From Fistularia commersonii (Eukaryota; Chordata; Actinopteri; Syngnathiformes; Fistulariidae): 64,000 nucleotides of DNA. Of this stretch, positions 12,694 through 23,250 are shown one piece after another (within the stretch, counting starts at the first letter, position 1; each line of letters begins with the position of its first letter). The translations under genes and the position numbers were made by a program. The stretch lies in assembly GCA_037954325.1 (NCBI GenBank), contig JBBMNZ010000030.1:4673001-4737000 (forward strand), in the 5' to 3' direction. Below the pieces are notes generated by a model that was given only the letters and a program-made list of their open reading frames with translations, was not told the DNA's origin and ran no database searches.

Positions 12694-13068
12694 ATTAATT
12701 TGTTATCTATACCGCTTATCCAGGGCCGGGGGCTGGAACTTATCCCAGTTGTAACTGAGCGGGAGGCAGGGTTCACCCTGGACGAATCGCCAGTCAATCA
12801 CAGGGCCACACAGAGGCATACAACCATTCGCTCTTCCATCCATACATCATACAGAGACATACATCCTCTCTCATGCAAATGTCATATAGAGACGCACAAC
12901 CATGTACCCTGTCATTCACATATCTTGCCAATTTAGTTTCCAATCAACCTCGTGCATGTTTTTGGACTGTGTGAGGAAACTGGAGAACCCAGAGGAAACC
13001 CATGTAGACATTGGGAGCATATACAAATTACAATTGAACCTTCTTGCCGTGAAGCTGAAGCGGTTATC
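12694..13068 (-). repeat. SINE-like repeat, reverse orientation, near full length
   Basis: Landmarks in order: 'tatctataccgcttatcc', 'ggcagggttcaccctggac', 'cgccagtcaatcacagggcc', three to four copies of the roughly 40-base 'cattcrc...catacagagacatac' unit, 'gcatgtttttggactgtg', 'aactggagaacccagagga' and the degraded head 'accttcttgccgtgaagc'. Overlapping frames are shadows of the repeat. Confidence 0.9.
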
Positions 13069-13679
13069 ACGTTTTCCCGATTTAATTCATGTATTTTTTT
13101 TTTTATCTGGAATGACCTTATTGTAAATCTCTATCTAACAATTTAGAGATTTTGCCACCTCGCATCGCCGATGTTTGATATTACACCCCCCCCCCCCCGT
13201 TCAGTATTTGTGCTTCTGCGGGAAAACCACTGCGTCAACCGCTCAGTCGGTCAAAACTCTTTGTATATTCGTCTATTTAAAGAAGCAAAATATATAAATC
13301 CGGCCGATGTGACTCAGTGACGTGCTTCACCCTCGGTGCTAAAAGGATTCATTTCTCTGTCAACTTCTTCGTTTGCTTTATCGTGGATATTATATATATT
13401 TATTGAGCCTTACAGCCATTGGCAAGAAGAGATGGATTTTAAACAAATTGTCTCAATACGTGCTATCAGCAGCTCACTGAGAATCCCTCCGATGCGGACG
13501 ATCTTCCCGGTTCTGTTGTTTTTTTGGCCCTCAACGGCCCACGATGCATCTTTCCAGTATTTTTGATTGGTCTTTCACAGGAGTTTAGTCTTTTTTTTTT
13601 CTTTCTCTCCCTCTGCGGCCTCAGCGGGGAGCGAAGTGCCGTGCAGAAGCATGTCATCCCCTGATTTCCTTTTAAAAAG

Positions 13680-13990
13680 CCGACCCCGATGCTTTTAAAT
13701 GCATCATCAAGGCAATGGGCTGTCCAAGTTGGTTACAAGTTAACCAAATAAACACTGACAATGAAATTAATAATGCATATTGTTTGCGAATGCCTCAGCT
13801 GGATGATTTGACTGATGTATGCAAAGATGGTAATTTATTGAAAGTAAATTCATGTAATTGTGCAGCGGAACTTGATGAAGCAAAAGAAGGTGTCAGCATG
13901 GCTTCCATCATCATCAGAAGAAAGAAATCATTAAAGACCAAAAACAAATCCAGCTTCAAAGGCTAGCGCACAACAAACACTTATTTTATG
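13680..13990. promoter_or_regulatory. Candidate conserved noncoding element overlapping an 83-codon frame
   Basis: A/T-rich complex sequence with 'gaaattaataatgcatattg' at about 13760 and 'ttgactgatgtatgcaaaga' at about 13808. A forward frame from 13715 to 13966 is open for 83 codons and ends in a lysine/arginine-rich tail. It shows no domain I recognise, no signal peptide or membrane segment, and no splice context or neighbouring exon that I can defend. I favour noncoding sequence with a chance frame, but a short exon is not excluded. Confidence 0.25.
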
Positions 13991-14075
13991 GATGTGTTTC
14001 ATTTAGACCAAAGTTCAGAATGGCTCTTATGGTAAATATGTCAGATTTGCTGCAAGTTGTTTGCGCGTGTGATCG

Positions 14076-14098
14076 TTTTTTTTTTTTTTTTTTTTTTT
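14076..14098. repeat. Poly(T) run, 23 bases
   Basis: T23 followed by a GTTGTTG interruption and a further T run; a mononucleotide tract, not part of a recognisable retroposon. Confidence 0.95.
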
Positions 14099-14721
14099 GT
14101 TGTTGTTTTTTTTTTTAATTGATTTTTGTTTTTTTTCTTTCTTCTTCTCACAGTCCGCAGAGATGTGAATATTCAATCGGCACATATCAAAGTAGTCAGT
14201 GTAAATTTAATTTCCTGATGGGGGGGGAAGTGGGACAGGAGCTAAAATGTACTTGTCATCATCAAGTCATATTTTCAGCACGAGGAGCTCAACCGGCGCA
14301 GCGCGGCAAGCTCCCGGTGCCCAACTCTGTAAAAATAGTTTGCCTCTAGACTGTCTTTATCATAATTATGATGTCAGCAAAGTGACATGATGTGAAAATG
14401 ATGCATTTGGCTGACTGGTTTCACAAAGCTGAAGTGACAAACTCCTTTTCTTTGCGGTAGCAAGAAGAAGCATATATGCGAACGGCGGTGAACTGTAAAC
14501 GCTGGCCACTCAGAAATGTGTATTTTGTAAATGCGAAACAAAAAAATGCATTCAAGGAAATTATTTCAAAGTTTTAATTACAGCTAAAATGGTGTAAAGT
14601 GGTCTGACCTGCCAGTTCAGGGGGTCTGTGACTGGTATTTTAAGAGGATCTGCAGAGCAAAGCCTGGGATTTCCTTCCAGTTACAGTCATGAAGGAAGTG
14701 ACAGAAGACATGTTTCAAGGC

Positions 14722-14897
14722 AGTCACTCATTCATTTCTTTACCTGTGCCGAGAATCCTAGGTGGTCGGCGAGAGGCAGGGTTCAGCCTGGACCAATCAC
14801 TGGGCAACGCATCATTGTCATTCAAATGTCGACCCAATTTCGGGTCTCTGATGAACCTCCTGTGTGTTTTTTGGAGGAACCCCGAGAACCGTGGTTT
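14722..14897 (-). repeat. SINE-like repeat, internally deleted
   Basis: Shows 'gcgagaggcagggttcagcc', 'tggaccaatcactgggcaac', 'atgaacctcctgtgtgtttt' and 'aggaaccccgagaaccgtgg'. Most of the tandem-unit section between the tail and head halves is lost. Confidence 0.75.
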
Positions 14898-15727
14898 ACA
14901 AATTTAATTTGTTCTTTAACTCCGTTTGCAAACCGAAATCCTCAAACATCAGTTTTCACAATTGAAATCGATGTAAATCCTATTGATACGTACTCCAGCA
15001 CCAGAAACATTCTGCACCCTTTCAAACTTTTTTTATGGGTTTATTTGTAGCAAAAATAGAGAGATATTAAATATAACCCTGATATTGCTGTGTTTCTGCT
15101 GTTCTTTCTCTGCTTTCCAGCGCTCCACTAAATCAGCATGCAAAATTAAGCCTTCTCGCATATGACAACCTTACTAACACTATTTCCAGCAAGCCGTCTT
15201 TAATTAATCCAAACTAATAATCACTTTGCATCGTTGACATCATCATACCTTTAGCCACATCCACCGCCTTTTGCGCATCTTTGTTCTTCAGGATCGGACA
15301 GTCGGTCTACTTTGCCGTGTCGTCGTCCTTTGCGAGATCTGTAACGTGAACACCACTCACACGTTTAGCTATTTACTTCTTCGAAATTCAAAAAATGAAA
15401 TTCTTGAATTCTTCTGAACACCTCTATCACTGGTGTTTCTAAACTTTTTGGGAGCCATAATGAGGGCTAACTTACTGGAAAAAAAAGCACAAAAAAGTGT
15501 TATGACAGGAGAACACAACACCGAACAATGTAAACAACATGGAGTACCACGCACAACTGCCACTTCACTACAACACCACAACGCGGAAAGCCTCTGAGTT
15601 TGTGTGTTCATGCACCAAGGCTTGTTTGCAGCTCGATTCAAAATTTGATCGAATTAGGGGCGTTTGCATACTGAGGTTGCACTTTATATTCAAATGTATA
15701 TTTAACTACTGTATTAACTGCATGTCA
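14898..15727. other. Unique noncoding DNA
   Basis: No gene or repeat recognised. The 90-codon reverse frame at 15369-15641 has no domain. Confidence 0.5.
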
Positions 15728-15895
15728 GCATGGTGGTGCAATAGTTAGCACTTAGCACTGTATGTTAATTGTTCAGTTCTGGCGACCCAGTATGTTCTCT
15801 CTGTGTGTGGAGTCTTCATATTCTACTCGTCCCTGCTTGGGTTCTCGAAACGTTTGTCCCAAAAAATGTCCGGCGATTCATTCAAGTCTCTAAAT
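15728..15895 (+). repeat. SINE-like repeat, left part of a copy split by a hAT
   Basis: Head 'tggtggtgcaatagttagca' (A-box-like), then 'cagtatgttctctctgtgtg', 'gtccctgcttgggttctcg' and 'attcattcaagtctctaaat'. The repeat is interrupted at 15895 by the hAT element and resumes at 16479 with the duplicated 'ctctaaat', continuing into 'tgtccctgcgtgtcaattag'. The join restores the family's 'gactctaaattgtccc' landmark. Confidence 0.85.
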
Positions 15896-16478
15896 CAGTG
15901 GTTCTTAACCAGGGGTTCGGTGAGTCAGTCTCAGGGGTTCGGCGGAGGTCAAGACACACATTGGTGATGACATCACTTGCTGCAGGTGATCACGCTACAT
16001 TGCTTGGCCTATCCGTGCTGCAGGGATTTTGGCGCGCTCAGTTGTAGTTACGTGTGACTGTCGTGATGGTACGTCATGTGTTTTTTTTTCTTAATATTTT
16101 AATCCCTTCATACTGATTATGTCGGGCAAAAAAAGAAAGCGGTCGGAAGAATACATATAATACGGATTCACATGTATGACGGAACGTGATTGGAATCGAT
16201 GTCCTAACTGCATGATTTGGAATGACAAGATGAGCAATTCTAGTCCAGCACCGGCAAAACTAAGGGAAGGCTTCCTTCAGCTGCATGGAGATGGGAACTA
16301 CAAGAACATAGCGCTTGTTGAATTCAAGGTGAAGGGAGCCAGATTCGATGAAAAGGCTACTCTGCCTGTTCTTTGTACCCATCAATGAACCGATCCCCGA
16401 TCCAGTAAAGAAGGGTTCGGTGAATGTGCATGTAAAACAGGTGGGGTTCAGTACCTCCAACAAATTTAAGAACCACTG
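15896..16478 (+). mobile_element. hAT transposon, internally deleted, with 8-base target duplication
   Basis: A 583-base element with terminal inverted repeats CAGTGGTTCTTAA at the left and TTAAGAACCACTG at the right, flanked by an exact 8-base direct repeat CTCTAAAT (15888-15895 and 16479-16486). Terminal CAGTGG ends and an 8-base duplication are diagnostic of the hAT superfamily. It carries the start of a BED-finger transposase (16119-16388) and then jumps to the right end, so most of the transposase, including the catalytic domain, is missing. It sits inside a SINE-like copy and is therefore younger than that copy. Confidence 0.95.
16119..16388 (+). pseudogene. hAT transposase N-terminus (ZBED5/SCAND3-like BED finger), broken
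   Basis: Starting from the ATG at 16119, the reading frame begins MSGKKRKRSEEYI and hits an in-frame TAA at 16158-16160, then continues in the same frame through the phrases YGFTCMTERD, KLREGFLQLHGDG and FKVKGARFDEKATLPVL to a stop at 16386-16388. This is the N-terminal BED-type zinc finger of the ZBED5/SCAND3-related hAT transposases as I know them. The finger is damaged: the second cysteine of the CxxC pair is a tryptophan (NCMIW) and the first zinc histidine position is a glycine (REGF). The frame ends where the internal deletion joins the right end. It cannot encode an active transposase. Confidence 0.85.
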
Positions 16479-16556
16479 CTCTAAATTGTCCCTGCGTGTC
16501 AATTAGAAAGTGAATGGTTGATTTCTCTACATATCTCTGTTAGTGATGCCAGCTCG
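16479..16556 (+). repeat. SINE-like repeat, right part of the split copy
   Basis: Resumes the interrupted copy at the second 'ctctaaat', then 'tgtccctgcgtgtcaattag', 'aaagtgaatggttgatttct' and 'ctacatatctctg', matching the family. The distal tail is lost. Confidence 0.75.
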
Positions 16557-17065
16557 GACTTAAATCCATGTTTAAACAAGAAATGAAAATCACGTCGGTC
16601 GTTACACTGAACCATTTGGATTCAACATCAAGAAAGATATTGATATTACAGTGGCAAGTTAAATTTATTTTTATAACGGAACGCAAGAACAACACAGGTT
16701 CGAAATCAACCGTCACCGGTGTTAAACGCCTGACAGAACCTCCACTTCCGCCGTTGCTCACCCGAAAGGCTTGATGATTTGTCAAACAGCTCCGCGCGAC
16801 CTCAGTGTTAAATGAAGTTAACTAAAGATAGAGCTGTGGAAAGTTGAATGCACAGCTGTTCGGGGAAGCTGTATTTCTGTCACTCAGAGCGGTGACACCT
16901 TCCTCATATGATGGTGTTGAAGAGTAGTCTGTTTTGCGGGAAAAAAAAAAAAGGATTAAATATTTGACTGCAGTTATATTGTGCTCTTCCTCCCACCCGA
17001 CTTGGTACAGGGGGTTTCTACGCTCCAACTGATGGGCTTAAAAAGCATCTGAAAACACTGCGCGT

Positions 17066-17096
<31 letters not shown>
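17066..17096. repeat. CA microsatellite
   Basis: (CA)n interrupted once by CCCA. Confidence 0.9.
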
Positions 17097-17097
<1 letters not shown>

Positions 17098-17149
17098 GCG
17101 CGCTTTCCTGTGGAAACGTCCTGTCTCGGAAAGGGCCCGTCCTACGCAG

Positions 17150-17490
17150 AATGTGACAATTGACGTTGAATATTAATAAAGTACACCATATGCTCCGGAT
17201 GAAATATTATTCATGCATTATTAAATGTGATTCGCCGTGTCAGCCGTTAATGAATGCTTGTTAAACCGTAATAAAAGAATGAGATGTTGTACACGATTAA
17301 AGAAATTGAAGTTTGTTGTAAACACAGAAATCATGTAAAGGGTAATGAGATAAAAGAGAATAAATCATTGGCGGCGAATGTCTTTTACATTCTTGGTGAG
17401 CACTGGTAGGAGAGCTCCTCGTGATTGATAATGGCTCTTTGTTGTCGTCTCATTTGAATATTTGAATGGTTTGCATGTTAATTCGTCCAC
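17150..17490. promoter_or_regulatory. Candidate conserved noncoding element
   Basis: A 340-base block without simple repeats, rich in TAAT- and TTAAA-type words: 'gttgaatattaataaag', 'aatattattcatgcattatt', 'gttaatgaatgcttg', 'cgtaataaaagaatgag', 'aaagggtaatgagataaaag', 'cgtgattgataatggctc' and 'tttgcatgttaattc'. Dense homeodomain-type sites in complex sequence are typical of vertebrate developmental enhancers; conservation is not tested here. Confidence 0.4.
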
Positions 17491-18007
17491 CGCCTCAAAC
17501 GCTCACTGTGCTGGTCGGCTGCCTGTCCATATGGGTCTGAAATATGGCGGTTTGAAGTCCGCTAGGGGGGCGGGGGGTATTTTATTGACTTGTATTCATG
17601 GAAAAAAGCCGAGCCGTGAGTGTCTCTTGTTAAGCACTGATTCATATTAAAAAGAAAATGAATGTTTTTCTCTCTGAGCTGAAGAGGAAAAGAAATGATT
17701 GTTGTGTGAAGACAGCTAGTCAACCCACAGACAGCGGGTGGCGGGGTGAGGGGTTGACACTCGACCGTGGCAGGGCGACACCCAGAAAGAACCGGGACCG
17801 GAGACCTCTGCCAATTACACCAACTGCACGATACAATTATGATAAATGATGGAATGTGAAAAGCCTTCCCGCCTCCCCTTAAAGCACACACCGGGCACAC
17901 ATGAAGATCCCTCAGTAGGTCCGCCTACGTGAGAAATCACAAACAAAAAAAAAAAAAAAAGCACAACAATCAGGAACTAACAACTTAATCCCCTTCACAC
18001 TCCAAAC

Positions 18008-18345
18008 ATCCATCCATTCATTCATTCATTCATTCATTTGCTATCAATTGCGCTTATCCTGCACTCAGGGTCGCAGGGGTGCCAGAGCTTATCCCGGCCG
18101 TCATTGGGCGAGAGGCATTTCACCCTGGCGCCATCGCCAGTAGATCACAGGGCCACATATAGACATACAAACATTCACTCTCTTATTCACCAGTCATATG
18201 GAGAATTATAACTGTTTACCCTCTCAGTCACATGTCACATAGAGAGATGCAACCATTTGCTCACCAGCTGTAGAGAGACATTGATCCATTCACTCTGTCA
18301 TCTAGGCAAGTCTCCGATGAATCTACTGTATGTTCGCTGTCTTGA
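18008..18345 (-). repeat. SINE-like repeat, reverse orientation, head truncated
   Basis: Begins with CATT tandem copies (18008-18038), then 'tgcgcttatcctgcactcag', 'gcaggggtgccagagcttat', 'gtcattgggcgagaggcatt', 'gccagtagatcacagggcc' and four to five diverged copies of the roughly 40-base 'cattcactctct...catatrgagar' unit before 'gtctccgatgaatctactg'. The tRNA-like head is absent. Confidence 0.9.
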
Positions 18346-19593
18346 CGCGCAATCGAAGAGCGCTCGGAATTAGAATCGGGGGAAATCCGTTGGTGGGCGA
18401 TTCGCAGACTCTGTTTCTGGCCATTACCAGCCGATATGGGCCTGTCGGGGAGGTGGGGGGGGGGCAATAAAAAGAAGACGAGCAGAAAGAGAGATGTGCA
18501 TCAAAGATGATGATCGACGTTTGCCGAGCTGAGCGACTCCGGGGAAAGTCTAATTCCCGTAATTTGTCGAAAAACAACAATTTCCCCGCTACATTCTCTG
18601 TTCTCGGTGGATTTAGTGAATCAGGAGAAACTAATGTGACTGTCTCCCGTCACATCCCCGCAAACCTGTTTATCGCACCATAATGTTAAATATTCTTCAA
18701 CTGAGTGGAGAAAGCAGCCTTCTAAGTGCCTTCACGCACAGATGATGCATTAAAAAGACGCTGGGAAGAAAAAAAGATCTCTCAGAAAAGGCTTCTCATC
18801 TGTATGAGGTACTTCAGATGCCCCATCACTTGTCTTCCGTCTTCCCATGTTCATTTATTTTCTTCCCATAGCAACCACATATGATCTCGCTGGAGGACTG
18901 TATCCGACACGCTAATACTAACCAAATGATAGAATTGGGTATCTTCACACTGGTCGGATACACATGATTTATTTACAATAAACGGCGAAACGTGACACTG
19001 GCGTTGGTGGGAGCCAATGGCTAGCTCCATTAGCTGTGGCTCACTTTGTTGACAAGTGGAAACTTTTCCCACTATACTGCTTTGCCCAGGTTTACACAGG
19101 AAGCTAAACTACAAATCTTCGACATTAAAGTTTCAGAGCATCATGTCGCAATGACACAAATTAACTATATATTTATTCATTTATTGTACTATGGTTAAAC
19201 TAGACTTGCAGCAAGTATTTAATCCTCTCATCTGGGGGGACAGGCACAGCAGTAATGTCTGATATTGCATCTCAACAGCTTGATTGTTTCTTTTTTTTGT
19301 GTGTGTTGTTCACCTTTTTCCGATTCAACATTATAAATTAATTTGCAACCACATGTGGACAAAATGTCCGAAAGAAAAAGTTTGGTAAATCTCCCCGATT
19401 GTGGGCAGGTTTTCTAGTACTCTGACATCCCAAATGCTGCTTTCTGCAGATTCACGCATGACATTAGTGTTACCAAGCTCTTGTTATATGGCTTCATAGT
19501 CATTTGACGTTTGGAGAGGTAGATATTTGCACTTCCTAGAGTCTTCGCAGGAACTCTGCTGTTTCTCCGTGCTTTCAAAGAGCATAGGAACCT

Positions 19594-19616
19594 TGGACCA
19601 TGGACTTCATGGTCCA
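19594..19616. other. Short perfect hairpin
   Basis: Arms TGGACCATG (19594-19602) and CATGGTCCA (19608-19616) with loop GACTT. Only 9 base pairs, so too short for a microRNA precursor. Confidence 0.6.
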
Positions 19617-20128
19617 TCTTTTGATGTACGTGTTTTGTGATCGGTGCAACTCAAAAGCTAAGCCCGCTAACAGATGCACTTGCAGATTATGGAGCGCCAT
19701 TTTCGAAAAAAAACAAAAAAACGTTTGTGGTTTACAGCAACGAAGATGTCCTTGTTACATCACAGTGGGGTTGGTGGAACATGATTTCCTCCAAAATAAG
19801 TACAGGGTTAGCTAATAGTGCAGCTTTCCACAGTTTGGAGGAGTTGTTTTTCAGTGTGCATGTCACAGACATCTATGTCACGCTGGTTCCTATTACTTCC
19901 TGTTCGAAAGCAAAACTAAAAGGTGCCCCAGGAGGAGGAGGGTAGTTCCTGGAACCAAAGTCGAACCGGACGTGTCCTTGAACTTTCCCGTCTGAAAGCC
20001 GCTTTTGTGTGTGTGATTCGGTCACGTGAAGACGTAGCGAGCTAAAAAGCCAGAGATGGAGCTCGTGTCACATGCGCCTCGTCTCGCAGTCGAACCCGTG
20101 TGGCGCGCACTTCCAAGAGACTGCTGTC

Positions 20129-20150
20129 AAAAAAAAAAAAAAAAAAAAAA
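20129..20150. repeat. Poly(A) run, 22 bases
   Basis: Uninterrupted A22 with no recognisable retroposon upstream. Confidence 0.95.
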
Positions 20151-20229
20151 TTACAAATGATGAAGTGTGTTTCCGAAGAATCAGAGACAGTACGGCGAAA
20201 TCAGCCGTCATTTTTTCTTCAGTGTCTTT

Positions 20230-20405
20230 AAGTGTGTTAATTTGATTTCAAACTGCCAAACATGGTGTCACGGTTTTCCGACAGGGCCTTGGGAGAGAGT
20301 TTATCTCATCATTAATTAAGTATCATATTTCCCTACATGCTGCCTGTGCTTAATTAGGAAGAGGGGGTCATTTGGGAGGGCTTATTAACTGGAACAAATT
20401 TGTTA
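20230..20405. promoter_or_regulatory. Candidate conserved noncoding element
   Basis: Complex sequence with 'tctcatcattaattaagtat' (20306-20325), 'gtgcttaattaggaag' (20347) and 'gcttattaactggaac' (20379). Several TAATTA/TTAAT cores suggest homeodomain sites. It directly abuts the purine-rich tract. Confidence 0.35.
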
Positions 20406-20775
20406 AAGGAAGGAGACTGAGACAGATAAAAGGAGGAGGGAGCGAGAGAGGAGAGCAGAGCCTCTGGGTTCAGTCGTCGCTGACAAGGCCCCGGCGTTTT
20501 TGATTGATAGCTGTACCGGCCGCGGCTCGAGTCAAACCGGGAGAAACGGAGGAGTGGCGGGGAGGAGGGGGTGCGAGACAGAGGTGAAGGGAGGAAATCT
20601 GGGAAGGAAGGCGAAGGCGTCCAGGTGGGGGCTGGGAGGAAATGATTGGAGACATATGCTCGCGCTCAGGCAAGATAGAGTTAGACAGAGAGGAGGAAGG
20701 CGAGGAGGAGAGGGAGGGACGGCGAGATATGAAAACAAAGAGAGAAACACAGAGACGGGAATGCGAGGAGATGGT
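20405..20775. other. Long purine-rich tract on the + strand
   Basis: From about 20405 to 20480 and again 20540 to 20775 the + strand is mostly A and G, in GAGG/GGAGA/GAGAGA words; the reverse frames are accordingly serine/proline-rich (for example 20470-20811). A short mixed stretch with 'gtttttgattgatagctgt' separates the two halves. Such tracts can adopt triplex structures and sometimes lie at promoters; no coding function is supported. Confidence 0.6.
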
Positions 20776-21170
20776 GGAGATTGATTGCAGCGGTGGGGCC
20801 ACATCACACACACTTTATTTATCGTTCCCCAACCGCCCCGCCGCTCATTTGTTATTTTTAGAATACTATATAGGAGAAATTCTGCTCAAATATGTTAATA
20901 GGTTGTGTCTGTCGCTCGACACACCGCCTTCGAGAAGGCAAAGTTTGAAAGCGCCGCGCGTCCCTGCAAACCCGTTCAGATATCCTCCCCTGTCGGCTTT
21001 CATACGCTATTAAGGACGCGTGCACGTGACGTTCACCAGTTCCGCCCTGACAGCGGCGGAGTAGCTCATGGGACGGGGGCGATTTTTTTTTTTCTCTCTC
21101 TTTTTGTTTTCCCGCGAGCACATCGGTCTCGGGCTGAACTGAAGGGAGTCAAACTCATCCTCATGAATGA

Positions 21171-21460
21171 CATTCATTCATTTATTCATTCGTTCATTCT
21201 CTCCGACACCTATCCTGCCGTGAGGGACGAAGGGCCGCCGGAGCCTATCCTAGATATCATTGGACAAGAGGTGGCGTTCAACCTTGAAAGGGTCGCCAGT
21301 AAATCACATATAGAAAAAGTACAACCATCCACCTTTTCATTCACATGTCACATAATGACATCCAATCATGCACTCTCTCAGGCACGTCATAAATTGACAT
21401 GCAACCATTCATCCTGTCACAGGTCATATAGAGGCGCATTCACACATCTCTACATCATGT
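21171..21460 (-). repeat. SINE-like repeat, reverse orientation, diverged
   Basis: CATT-rich start, then 'gacacctatcctgccgtgag', 'ttggacaagaggtggcgttc', 'gtcgccagtaaatcacatat' and four copies of the roughly 40-base 'caaycatkcactctct' unit. The 199-codon forward frame at 20905-21504 crosses this repeat and is a shadow. Confidence 0.8.
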
Positions 21461-21865
21461 TATCTCCACCCGTGTTGTTTTCTTCCAACTTCACTGTAGG
21501 TTGAGTGTGTAATGACGACAGTTTGGTTTGTCACCTTTGGCTGTATCTATGTTTTCAGGAAACTGGGCGGAGCGGTGTAAAGTAAACTCCCTCATTCGCC
21601 TTAGTCATTTTAATAAAGAACCTCGATTTCGTCCCTACGATCCACATGGTCAGAAGACACGGATTTTATTCTCTATCTTTTATAACATACACCACACACG
21701 GATTTTCAAGACATTGTCTCTGCAGGAATTAGTTTAATTAAGATGTAATTAAGATGCAGTGCAATACACGCGCATCAAAAAAAAAAAAAGTCACGGTTTT
21801 CTTTGCTAATTTCGAGAGGATTTGATTTGTGATACGTCGGCTTCTCCCAGAATCCATAAAGTTAA

Positions 21866-21900
21866 TTTTTTTTTTTTTTTTCCAAAAAAAAAAAAAAAAA
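21866..21900. repeat. T16-CC-A17 palindromic homopolymer pair
   Basis: A T16 run, two cytosines, then an A17 run. It can fold back as a near-perfect 16-base A:T hairpin with a two-base loop, and could be prone to assembly error. Confidence 0.9.
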
Positions 21901-22524
21901 CAGATGTCCCGATAATAGTGTTGATATTACTGAATCTGGGGGAAAAACAAACTTTATTAGTCCGAGGAACATTATCACTTTGCCACGATGAAAACTTCTG
22001 AGAGCCATTAGGTCCTGAGTGAACCGTCTTTGAACGCCGGGGCAAACGCCGCTTCTGTGATTGACAGGGTTGGCCTTGCCTTAATAGAACATAATTGGGC
22101 AATTTTGAAGGGTCTCTGAAAAATGACCAAATAATAACACACGACTTGACTGGAGACTTGTTTTCTCAGATAATTGTGCAAAAAGCATCTGGCACACCAT
22201 TAGTTCCATTTTCACATTAGAATAATAATCCTTTTGAACTAATAAACTCACTCAAACGTCTGTGCATGGGTGGTGGGGATTGGAAAAACGGGGAAACTGT
22301 AGGATCCGCCATCACAAATGCTATTTCAGGGAAAGAGAAACAAAAATGAAGTGCACATTTACCTGAAATAAAACCTTTTAAGAAGATATTAACAGCAATT
22401 GCGATAAATTTTCTTTTCTTTCTTTACTCTGGAGTTCTGCATTCTTCAGTGTTTTCCTTTACTTCCGGGTTTCTATCACTTTGAGATTTTGCACCATGAG
22501 AAGTAGCAGGTTAGATCACTAGTG

Positions 22525-22589
22525 CTGCGTGCGTGCGTGTGTGCGTGTGTGCGTGCGTGTGTGCATATGTGTGTGTGTGTGTGTGTGTG
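22525..22589. repeat. Compound TGCG/TG microsatellite
   Basis: About 65 bases of alternating GTGC, GTGT and TG units, almost fully alternating purine-pyrimidine. Confidence 0.95.
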
Positions 22590-22639
22590 AGACACTCTTT
22601 GACCAGCTTGCTCGTCGAAAGGTAACGCTGTAATTTCAA

Positions 22640-23250
22640 ATCACTTTGGATCTAAATCATCCCCTAAAATGATTTTATTGCTCATAACATTAATTATTGC
22701 CGCAGGTTAATCCCCTTCAGTGCTCAACAAAGAGGCGCACAAAGTACCTGGATAAAAAAAAAAAAAAGAAAAAGAAAAAGCAAGTCCCCCCTGTCCCTTC
22801 GCTCTACAATGAATTCTGGGTATTTGAGTAAATGTGTTTAAATTTGTTGATAACCTTTTGCCAAATTAGTAATGGTTTTTGCATTTATCCTCATCATTTT
22901 TTTAATTAAAATAATAATAAATTCACTTGCATAATGGGAAACTGCCATGAGTTAGCCATGAGCCATAAATACATTCCACAATAATTCACAATAATCTGTT
23001 TTGAATAAATGGTCCCCCCAAAACAGTAAGCGCTTTGGAAAATGAGACAGAAACTGTTAGAAATAAATGAGTAACATAGCAACATTGAATGTTTCTGGCT
23101 ATTTAGATGATACATTGATTTACAACACAAAAGCAATGTTTGGCCTGGTAAAATTAGGAAAAAAAATAAATCAAGCCTCATTTATTTCTGTCACGCAGGT
23201 GGGATTGTGCATAAATGAAACAGGTGATCGGACACATTTTGATTTTTATA
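22640..23250. promoter_or_regulatory. Candidate conserved noncoding cluster
   Basis: Three adjacent complex blocks: 'aaaatgattttattgctcat' with 'aacattaattattgccgcag' (22665-22710); 'ccaaattagtaatggttttt', 'tttaattaaaataataataa' and 'gccatgagccataaatac' (22860-22980); and 'caagcctcatttatttctgt' to 'gtgcataaatgaaacaggtg' (23172-23226). An A13 run at 22760 interrupts. These are rich in homeodomain-type words and free of transposon sequence. Function is inferred. Confidence 0.4.

Larger units (their letters stand above)
13069..14721. other. Unique noncoding DNA
   Basis: No gene supported. Contains a C-run (13185-13198), a T23 run (14076-14098), and a block around 13680-13990 described separately. 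Confidence 0.5.
16557..18007. other. Unique noncoding DNA
   Basis: No gene recognised. Contains an A12 run (16941), a CA microsatellite (17066-17096), A18 (17946-17960 region) and the candidate regulatory block 17150-17490. Confidence 0.5.
18346..21170. other. Unique noncoding DNA
   Basis: No supportable gene. Includes a perfect 9-base inverted repeat at 19594-19616, an A22 run at 20129-20150, a candidate element at 20230-20405 and a purine-rich tract at 20405-20775. A 102-codon frame at 19637-19945 lacks a domain; it may lie in an unrecognised diverged repeat. Confidence 0.5.

Noticed and set aside
19594..19616. Possible microRNA hairpin
   Set aside because: Stem of only 9 pairs and no extension beyond the arms; much shorter than a microRNA precursor.
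19637..20110. Possible unlisted transposon (102-codon frame and 'agttcctggaacc')
   Set aside because: The style recalls a diverged repeat but I found no terminal repeats, target duplication or recognisable protein block.
20905..21504. 199-codon forward frame
   Set aside because: It crosses a SINE-like copy and a poly(T) stretch, and shows no domain; the family tandem units lack stops in that frame.
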